A stretch of 19,234 nt of DNA. Source: an uncultured Collinsella sp. (GTDB taxonomy: Bacteria > Actinomycetota > Coriobacteriia > Coriobacteriales > Coriobacteriaceae). Under the pieces are notes generated by a model. That model saw only the letters and a program-made list of their open reading frames with translations. It searched no databases and was not told the origin of the DNA. Positions 13,680 through 19,234 of this stretch are shown here, one piece after another (within the stretch, counting starts at the first letter, position 1; every line of letters starts with the position of its first letter). The stretch lies in assembly GCA_900757465.1 (NCBI GenBank), contig CAAENY010000073.1:1-19234 (forward strand), written 5' to 3'. The position numbers were made by a program, and so were the translations under genes.

Positions 13680-15056
13680 CTAGGCCCTCAACAGATAACG
13701 CACCTCGTAGGGCGCAAGCTCAAGGGAGCCAGCCAGCTCGACCGTGGGCACGCCGTCGGCAAGCAAGTCGACAAAGGACCCGTTGAGCTCGCCGGCGCCA
13801 AAAGTGTAAGGCTCGCCCACGGCGTTCACCGCCACGAGTACCGTCGCGTCGTCGCAGGCGCGCTCGAACAGCAGCTGCTTGTTCTGGATCACCACGTTGC
13901 AATAGGCGCCGTAGTTGAGAGCACGGGCTGCCGCGTCGTCGGCCGAGCGAAGGTGCGCAAGCTGCGTGATGAACGCCGTCAGCTCGTTGGGCGCAGGCTC
14001 ATCGAGCGCAGGGCGCAGCGCCCAGTCGCCATCGGGGCCGCCCTTTTCGCCAGCAATTCCCCACTCGCTGCCATAGTAGACGCACGGGATGCCCGGCATG
14101 CCAAAGAGCATGCCATAGGCGGGACGCAGGCACGACTTGTCGGTGAGGATGCTTGCCAGGCGCGGCACGTCGTGGTTGTCGACAAACGACAGCAGGTGTT
14201 TGCCGCGGTAGATGCACCACGGATCGCCGCCAAACTGGCGATGCAGCGAATGGGCAATCTCGAACATGTTGACCGAGTTAAAGCTGGAGTACAGGCCCTT
14301 GTAGCACTCGTAGTTGGTGCAGGAGTCGAGCATCTCGTCGTTGACGATCTGGTTGTAGTCGCCGTGGAGCGTCTCGCCGATCAGCACAAAGTCGGGCTTG
14401 AGCTCACGGGCAAAGCTATGCAGACGACGCATGAAATCGCGGTCGAGCATGTAGGCGACGTCCAGGCGCAGACCGTCGACGCCAAAGACCTCGGCCCAGC
14501 GGCGTACGGACTCGAGCAGGTAATCGACCACAGCGGGATTTTGCAGATTGAGCTTCACAAGCTCAAAATGGCCCTCCCAGCCCTCGTACCAAAAGCCGTC
14601 GCCATAGCACGAGTCGCCGTCAAAGCTGATGTGGAACCAATCCTTGTAAGGCGAGTCCCATTTGTGCTCCTGCACATCGCGGAAGGCCCAAAAGCCACGA
14701 CCGACGTGGTTAAAGACGGCATCGAGCACCACGCGGATGCCATGGGCATGCAGCGTGTCGCATACGGCGGCAAAGTCGGCGTCCCCACCCAAGCGACGGT
14801 CAATATGGCGCAGGCTGCGTGTGTCGTAGCCATGGCTATCGGACTCGAGCGGCGGGTTGATGAGCACAGCGCCAATACCGAGTTTTTGCAGGTAGTCGGC
14901 CCATTGGGCGATTTTCATGATAGGAGCATCGGGGTTGGGTGCAGTGCCGGCAGCCTGGGAGAGTTCATCCTCGGAAACGGGGGCGGCGTTTTCGCGCGGA
15001 GCTCCGCAAAAGCCCAGCGGATAGATCTGATAGAACGTCGTCTCGTATGCCCACAT
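13680..15056 (-). CDS. GH13 alpha-amylase-family glycoside hydrolase (cyclomaltodextrinase/alpha-glucosidase-like)
   Basis: Hydrolyses alpha-1,4-linked glucose chains. There is no signal peptide, so it acts in the cytoplasm on imported maltodextrins or stored glycogen. In 458 residues the four GH13 regions are complete: DAVFNH (112-117), GLRLDVA with nucleophile Asp199, LIGETLHG with acid/base Glu228, and FVDNHD with Asp296. The (beta/alpha)8 core is followed by a beta-sandwich domain ending in ELAPYEVRYLL. It lacks the long N-terminal domain of neopullulanase-type enzymes, so exact substrate is uncertain. The ATG has GGGAGG five bases upstream. It precedes the glycosylase in the same unit. 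A 22-bp inverted repeat lies upstream of it. Confidence 0.9.
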   Translation of the reverse strand: MWAYETTFYQIYPLGFCGAPRENAAPVSEDELSQAAGTAPNPDAPIMKIAQWADYLQKLGIGAVLINPPLESDSHGYDTRSLRHIDRRLGGDADFAAVCDTLHAHGIRVVLDAVFNHVGRGFWAFRDVQEHKWDSPYKDWFHISFDGDSCYGDGFWYEGWEGHFELVKLNLQNPAVVDYLLESVRRWAEVFGVDGLRLDVAYMLDRDFMRRLHSFARELKPDFVLIGETLHGDYNQIVNDEMLDSCTNYECYKGLYSSFNSVNMFEIAHSLHRQFGGDPWCIYRGKHLLSFVDNHDVPRLASILTDKSCLRPAYGMLFGMPGIPCVYYGSEWGIAGEKGGPDGDWALRPALDEPAPNELTAFITQLAHLRSADDAAARALNYGAYCNVVIQNKQLLFERACDDATVLVAVNAVGEPYTFGAGELNGSFVDLLADGVPTVELAGSLELAPYEVRYLLRA

Positions 15057-15127
15057 AGCAACCTCCCGGTAAGCTCAACACAACGACATCCATTGTATGC
15101 CCAGCTTGTATCCTCTTCCCCAAAATA

Positions 15128-15194
15128 AGTTGCGGTGGAATAGTTCCTGCCTTGGCCTTCAGAGACCTTAAACAGGAACTATTCCACCGCAACT
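15128..15194. repeat. Perfect 22-bp inverted repeat element
   Basis: Arms 15128-15149 and 15173-15194 are perfectly complementary (arm core gcggtggaatagttcctg), with a 23-base loop. It fills much of the gap between the sotB-like stop (15210) and the GH13 start. No T-tract follows on either strand, so a terminator role is unsupported. It looks like a small mobile or genus-specific palindromic repeat. Confidence 0.85.
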
Positions 15195-15209
15195 GATGAG
15201 GGGACGTGA

Positions 15210-16406
15210 TTAGGCGACGGGCTTGGCACGGCGTATGGCCGGGAACAGTACGGTGATGGCGAGGATGACGCCCACGACGGTAATCGTGCCGCCCGCGTAG
15301 CCGATCCAAGCGATGCCCGGGCCCGACACCACGGCGCCACCAATCGCCGTGCCCGTACCAATACCGAGATTGAACAGGCCCGAGAAGATCGACATGGCGA
15401 CAGCCGACGAATCCGCCGGCGTGTACTTGATGAGCTCGGCCTGAAACGCCACGTTAAAGGCCGTGGCGCAGCAGCCCCATAATGCGCAGATGGCAAGCAC
15501 CAACACGAGCGCCGAGGCTGCGGGGGCCATAAGCAGCAGAGCCACCGGCACGCCGGAGAGCGTGATAGCCAAGAACGGGAAGCGGTGCCCGTCGAACAGG
15601 CGGCCAAACAGCCAGCTGCCCACCAGACCGGAGAAGCCAAACGCCGTCAGCGTCATGGTGATGGCGCCCGCATCGACGTGTGCAACCTGCGCCAGGAAGG
15701 GCTCGATATAGCTGTAGCTTGCGTAATAGCCGGTCGCCATAAAGACCGTGACCGCGTAGAGCGCTATCAGGATCGGGTTCTTGAGCAGCTCGGGCAGCTG
15801 CTTAACGGTAAAGCGCTCACCCGCCGGCATGGCCGGGAACACCGCTGCCTGGTACACCACCGCGGCGGCAGAGAAGGCCCCGACCACGGCAAACGTCATG
15901 CGCCAGCCCACGGCCAGGCCGATGGCACGACCGAGGGGCAGGCCGAAAATCTGCGCGATAGACGAGCCCGTGGCGATCATGCTGATGGCGAGCGCCCCGT
16001 GGCGGGCGTCAACCAGGCGCGAGGCCATAATCGAGGCGACCGACCAGAACACGGCATGTGCGCAAGCGACCACCAGGCGCGCACAGACCAGGATGGGATA
16101 TGTCGGTGCCACAGCGGACAGGAACTGACCCAGAGAAAACACGGCGAGCACGCCGAGCAGCATCCACTTGAACTCAAAGCGCGAGGCAAACACCATGAGT
16201 GGCAGCGACAGCAGCATGACGCCCCAAGCATAGACCGAGATCATGATGCCTGCCTGGGCCTCGGTGAGCGAGAACGATGCGGCGATATCAGTCAGAAGGC
16301 CGATGGGCATAAACTCCGACGTGTTGAACACGAACGCGCAGCAGGTGAGCCCGATAAGCGGGAGCCACTGCTTGAGCGTGATGCCATCTTGCCTTGCCTG
16401 ACTCAT
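15210..16406 (-). CDS. sotB: Sugar efflux MFS transporter, SotB/AraJ-like
   Basis: Twelve-helix major facilitator of the DHA1 group, 398 residues, in the cytoplasmic membrane. It follows E. coli SotB (YdeA) closely through NTSEFMPIGLLTDIA, GIMISVYAWGVMLLSLP, ACAHAVFWSV, GLPLGRAIGLAVGWRMTF, YSYIEPF and FSGLFNLGIG. SotB exports arabinose and related sugars; the substrate here is inferred only. ATG 16406 is chosen because GGAG lies nine bases upstream. An in-frame TTG at 16421 overlaps that GGAG and cannot use it. A consensus-like promoter lies just upstream, so it is probably transcribed separately from feoB. Confidence 0.88.
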   Translation of the reverse strand: MSQARQDGITLKQWLPLIGLTCCAFVFNTSEFMPIGLLTDIAASFSLTEAQAGIMISVYAWGVMLLSLPLMVFASRFEFKWMLLGVLAVFSLGQFLSAVAPTYPILVCARLVVACAHAVFWSVASIMASRLVDARHGALAISMIATGSSIAQIFGLPLGRAIGLAVGWRMTFAVVGAFSAAAVVYQAAVFPAMPAGERFTVKQLPELLKNPILIALYAVTVFMATGYYASYSYIEPFLAQVAHVDAGAITMTLTAFGFSGLVGSWLFGRLFDGHRFPFLAITLSGVPVALLLMAPAASALVLVLAICALWGCCATAFNVAFQAELIKYTPADSSAVAMSIFSGLFNLGIGTGTAIGGAVVSGPGIAWIGYAGGTITVVGVILAITVLFPAIRRAKPVA

Positions 16407-16439
16407 ATATAACGTCTCCAATCATTTTGAGCGGAGGCG

Positions 16440-16469
16440 ATTATATAGCAACGGCCCCGCATCCGTCAG
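16440..16469 (-). promoter_or_regulatory. Promoter of the sotB-like gene
   Basis: CTGACG (16464-16469) and a perfect TATAAT (16440-16445) on the minus strand are 18 bases apart. The -35 box falls inside the loop of the hairpin at 16452-16485, so read-through transcripts from feoB would fold where the promoter lies. Confidence 0.6.
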
Positions 16470-16485
16470 TACAGATGCGGGGCCG
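16452..16485. terminator. Hairpin after feoB, possible weak terminator
   Basis: A perfect 12-bp GC-rich stem (16452-16463 with 16474-16485) has a ten-base loop. On the minus strand it is followed by ttgctatataat rather than a T-run, so intrinsic termination would be inefficient. It may serve mRNA 3-prime stability for feoB. Confidence 0.5.
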
Positions 16486-16526
16486 CAATCAACTCAATAC
16501 ACAGAGGTTGCGCCGTCAATAAATAA

Positions 16527-18887
16527 CTAAGCCAACCCCAGCAATATGCCCGCCGAATGCACGACAAACGCCACGATCCAGGCGACCGTCACCTGGAACG
16601 CGAACACGGCAACGGCATAACGTGCGCCCAGCTCGCTCTTGACGGCGCCGATTGCCGCCACGCACGGCGGGTACAGCAGCGTAAAGACCAGGAACACATA
16701 GGCAGTAAACGGCGAAAACATGGTCGACAGCGCCGAGGGCGAGGTTGCACCCAAAAGCACCGTGAGCGTCGAGATGACGCTCTCCTTGGCAATAAGTCCG
16801 GTGACGAGCGCCGTCGAGGCGCGCCAGTCGCCAAAGCCAAGCGGGGCTAACACCGGTGCGATGATGCTACCCAGACCGGCAAGCAGGCTTTGCGACTGGT
16901 CGGCGACCACGTTAAAGCGGATATCGAACGTCTGAAGGAACCAGATGACCACAGTAGCGGCAAAGATAATGGTAAAGGCCTTGGTGATAAAGTCCTTGGC
17001 TTTATCCCATGCCAGCATCACCGTTGTCTTGACGCTCGGCAGGCGGTAGTTGGGAAGCTCCATGATAAACGGCACCGGGTCGCCCTTAAATGCCGTGCGG
17101 TTGAGTACCAAAGCCGCGATGCAACCGACCGCGATGCCAATCAAATAGAGCGAGACCATGGCGGGGACCGTCGCCTGCGGGAAAAACGCCCCGCACAGCA
17201 GTCCGTAGACCGGCAACTTGGCCGAGCAGCTCATGAACGGCGTGAGCATGACCGTCATCTTGCGGTCGTGCTCGGATGGGAGCGTACGGGTCGACATGAT
17301 AGCCGGCACGGTGCAGCCAAAACCGACGAGCATAGGCACGAAGCTGCGACCCGACAGGCCAAAACGACGCAGTACCTTATCCATGACAAAGGCCACGCGC
17401 GCCATGTAGCCCGAGTCTTCCAGAATGGAAAGGAACAAGAAAAGCACGACGATAATCGGAAGGAAGGTCAGCACGCTGCCCACGCCCGTAAGCACGCCGT
17501 CGACAGCCAGCGAGCGCACCACGTCGTTGGTTCCGAACGCCTTGAGGCCCGCATCGGCCGAGGCGATGATGACCGCGATGCCGTCCTCCATGAGTCCCTG
17601 CAGCGCCGCGCCGATCACGCCAAACGTCAGCCAAAAGACGAGGCCCATGATCACCAGAAACGCCGGAATGGCTGTGTAACGACCCGTCAGGATGCGGTCA
17701 ATCTTGACGGAGCGCACGTGCTCGCGGCTCTCGTGCGGTTTGACGACGCAGCGCCCACACACGTCGCCGATAAAGCTAAAGCGCATATCGGCCAGCGCGG
17801 ACAGGCGGTCGGTGCCGGCCTCGCCCTCCATCTGGGTAATGATGTGCTCGATAGCGTCGAGCTCGTTGCGATCCAGGTGAAGCGTCTCGGTCACTAGCTC
17901 GTCGCCTTCAACCAGCTTGGTCGCCGCAAAGCGCACCGGGATGTGCGCCGTTGTGGCGTGATCCTCAATCAGATTGGCGATGCCGTGGATGCAGCGGTGC
18001 AGCGCGCCGCCATCCGGACCATCGGGCGCACAAAAGTCCAGGCGACCGGGGCGCTCGCAGAACCGCGCCACGTGCAAGGCATGATCCACTAGCTCGCCGA
18101 TACCCTCGTTGCGGGCAGCGCTAATGGGGACAACAGGCACGCCCAACAGGCTCTCGAGCAGATTGACGTCCACGGCGCCGCCGTTGGCCGTCACCTCGTC
18201 CATCATGTTGAGCGCGATGACCATGGGGCGGTCGAGCTCCATGAGCTGCAGCGTCAGGTACAGATTACGCTCGATGTTGGTGGCGTCGATGATGTCGATG
18301 ATGGCGTCCGGGCGCTCGTCGAGGATGAACTGACGGCTCACGACCTCTTCGCCTGTGTACGGCGACAGGGAGTAAATACCGGGCAGGTCGGTAACGCTTG
18401 CCTCGGGATGGTTACGGATAGTGCCGTCCTTGCGGTCGACCGTCACGCCAGGAAAGTTACCGACGTGCTGATTGGAACCCGTAAGCTGGTTGAACAGCGT
18501 GGTCTTACCGCAGTTTTGGTTGCCGGCGAGGGCAAAATGCAGCGGTGCGCCCTCGGGCACAGCCGTCTTTGCTGCGCGGGGCGAATACGTCCCCTCGCCG
18601 AGTGCCGGGTGCTCCGTCGTACCGATTGCAGCGTTAACGCGCGGGCCGGTATCGGTGTCGTGCACGCCCACGAGCTCGATGCGCGCGGCATCGTCTTTGC
18701 GCAGCGTGAGCTCGTAGCCACGCAGGCGAATCTCGAGCGGGTCGCCCATGGGGGCGTACTTCATCATGGTGACTTCGGTGCCCGGCGTTAGGCCCATGTC
18801 CAAAATATGCTGTCGGAGTGCCTGATCGTCCGATGCCACCGATGCGACAACGGCGTCCTTTCCAATCTCGAGTGTATCGAGCTTCAC
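16527..18887 (-). CDS. feoB: Ferrous iron transporter FeoAB fusion
   Basis: Imports Fe(II) across the cytoplasmic membrane. The 786 residues begin with a FeoA-type SH3-like domain (1-73, HILDMGLTPGTEVTMMKYAPMGDP, shown here in parts: HILDMGLTPG and APMGDPLEIRLRG). A GTPase domain follows with G1 GNQNCGKT (122-129), G3 DLPG (167-170) and G4 NMMD (227-230). The membrane domain carries the two gate motifs GFGCTVPA (522-529, Cys525) and SCSAKLPVY (553-561, Cys554). G1 has Gln where Pro is usual (GNPNCGKT). The start is GTG with GGAGG nine bases upstream. A promoter and tandem operator-like repeats lie upstream, consistent with iron-dependent repression. FeoA and FeoB are often separate genes; fusion is a recognised variant. 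Confidence 0.96.
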   Translation of the reverse strand: MKLDTLEIGKDAVVASVASDDQALRQHILDMGLTPGTEVTMMKYAPMGDPLEIRLRGYELTLRKDDAARIELVGVHDTDTGPRVNAAIGTTEHPALGEGTYSPRAAKTAVPEGAPLHFALAGNQNCGKTTLFNQLTGSNQHVGNFPGVTVDRKDGTIRNHPEASVTDLPGIYSLSPYTGEEVVSRQFILDERPDAIIDIIDATNIERNLYLTLQLMELDRPMVIALNMMDEVTANGGAVDVNLLESLLGVPVVPISAARNEGIGELVDHALHVARFCERPGRLDFCAPDGPDGGALHRCIHGIANLIEDHATTAHIPVRFAATKLVEGDELVTETLHLDRNELDAIEHIITQMEGEAGTDRLSALADMRFSFIGDVCGRCVVKPHESREHVRSVKIDRILTGRYTAIPAFLVIMGLVFWLTFGVIGAALQGLMEDGIAVIIASADAGLKAFGTNDVVRSLAVDGVLTGVGSVLTFLPIIVVLFLFLSILEDSGYMARVAFVMDKVLRRFGLSGRSFVPMLVGFGCTVPAIMSTRTLPSEHDRKMTVMLTPFMSCSAKLPVYGLLCGAFFPQATVPAMVSLYLIGIAVGCIAALVLNRTAFKGDPVPFIMELPNYRLPSVKTTVMLAWDKAKDFITKAFTIIFAATVVIWFLQTFDIRFNVVADQSQSLLAGLGSIIAPVLAPLGFGDWRASTALVTGLIAKESVISTLTVLLGATSPSALSTMFSPFTAYVFLVFTLLYPPCVAAIGAVKSELGARYAVAVFAFQVTVAWIVAFVVHSAGILLGLA

Positions 18888-18928
18888 GTCCGTGTTCCTC
18901 CCCCGGCGCCCACAGGGCGTTGCATTTT

Positions 18929-18962
18929 GTTTACCTTGGCTAACCGTTTGCCACGGCTAACC
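18929..18962 (-). promoter_or_regulatory. Tandem 17-bp operator-like repeats upstream of feoB
   Basis: On the minus strand ggttagccgtggcaaac (18946-18962) is followed directly by ggttagccaaggtaaac (18929-18945), 14 of 17 identical, with a further ggtta just upstream. GGTTAGCC matches a half of the DtxR/IdeR iron box (TTAGGTTAGCCTAACCTAA). The repeats lie immediately downstream of the predicted transcription start, where a bound repressor would block transcription. Confidence 0.55.
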
Positions 18963-18975
18963 AATTTAACCATGC

Positions 18976-19005
18976 ATGATAGCGCGAACATGCAACGATG
19001 TTCAA
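18976..19005 (-). promoter_or_regulatory. feoB promoter
   Basis: TTGAAC (19000-19005) and TATCAT (18976-18981) on the minus strand are spaced by 18 bases. The predicted start, near 18969, lies just before the tandem operator-like repeats. Confidence 0.65.
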
Positions 19006-19060
19006 TCGACAGATTGGTGCAATGGGAATTCTGGGCCATTGCTTCCCAGACGGGCCCCTC

Positions 19061-19234
19061 GGGGAAACTGCGTCCCACTCTGAAGCGTCAAAACGGGATG
19101 CGCTTTCCGGTTGAGGTCTCTAGCGGAAACTGCGTCCCGGAATTGGCGCTCAGACTGGGATGCAATTTCCCGATCGAGCCCCTCGGGGAAACTGCGACCC
19201 GGAATCTGTGCCCAAAACGGGACGCAGTTTCCCC
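19061..19234. repeat. Array of palindromic units with exact 62-bp period
   Basis: Three units start at 19061, 19123 and 19185. Each has a 16-base left arm (type ggggaaactgcgtccc), an 18-base loop and a 16-base right arm (type gggacgcagtttcccc), separated by 12-base spacers ending in or near ccctc. A decayed half-unit and a matching spacer (19033-19060) precede the first. The third unit ends at the window edge, so the array may continue. The 19006-19032 stretch holds nothing else recognised. Confidence 0.85.

Noticed and set aside
13269..15128. Plus-strand open frame of 619 codons opposite the GH13 gene and the glycosylase
   Set aside because: Antisense shadow. The minus-strand genes carry complete catalytic motifs.
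19061..19234. CRISPR array
   Set aside because: The recurring parts are long palindromic arms with drifting sequence, 'spacers' are only 12 bases and partly conserved, and no cas genes are present.

Overview
The window looks like a chromosomal stretch from a high-GC Coriobacteriia member, most likely Collinsella or a close relative. This is inferred from the actinobacterial-type RpoC (charged coiled-coil insert near the N-terminus), the GC-rich codon use, the FeoA-FeoB fusion and the overall gene set. No rRNA or tRNA marker is present to settle it. Nearly everything is on the minus strand; only one small gene (12453-13109) is on the plus strand.

Right to left (the direction of transcription), the window opens with an array of 62-bp palindromic repeats (19061-19234). 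Next is a promoter with a tandem 17-bp operator-like repeat in front of a FeoA-FeoB ferrous iron transporter (16527-18887), then a SotB-like sugar efflux MFS protein (15210-16406). A 22-bp perfect inverted repeat follows, then a cytoplasmic GH13 alpha-glucan hydrolase (13680-15056) and a closely linked, frameshifted DNA-deoxyinosine/hypoxanthine glycosylase (13106-13676). A plus-strand flavodoxin-like protein converges on it with overlapping stop codons. A class I/II aminotransferase (11223-12359) is divergent from that gene.

The left half is the transcription/translation core. A 224-bp nested palindrome abuts the rplJ promoter, followed by an L10-leader RNA with an attenuator, rplJ, rplL and a terminator. 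galU follows with its own promoter and terminator, then rpoB and rpoC (adjacent, translationally coupled) and a strong terminator. galU between rplJL and rpoBC splits the usual rplJL-rpoBC arrangement into three transcription units.

The most notable biology is in RNA polymerase. RpoC carries a C-terminal extension of about 220 residues that contains a domain aligning without gaps to the DNA-binding C-terminal domain of the RNAP alpha subunit, with Arg265, Asn268, Gly296, Lys298 and Glu302 equivalents retained. RpoB has an 8-residue-longer, rewritten fork loop 2 just after the rifampicin pocket. RpoC deviates at the trigger helix and in the otherwise near-invariant GLPRVxELFEAR segment. Together these suggest a lineage-specific remodelled polymerase.
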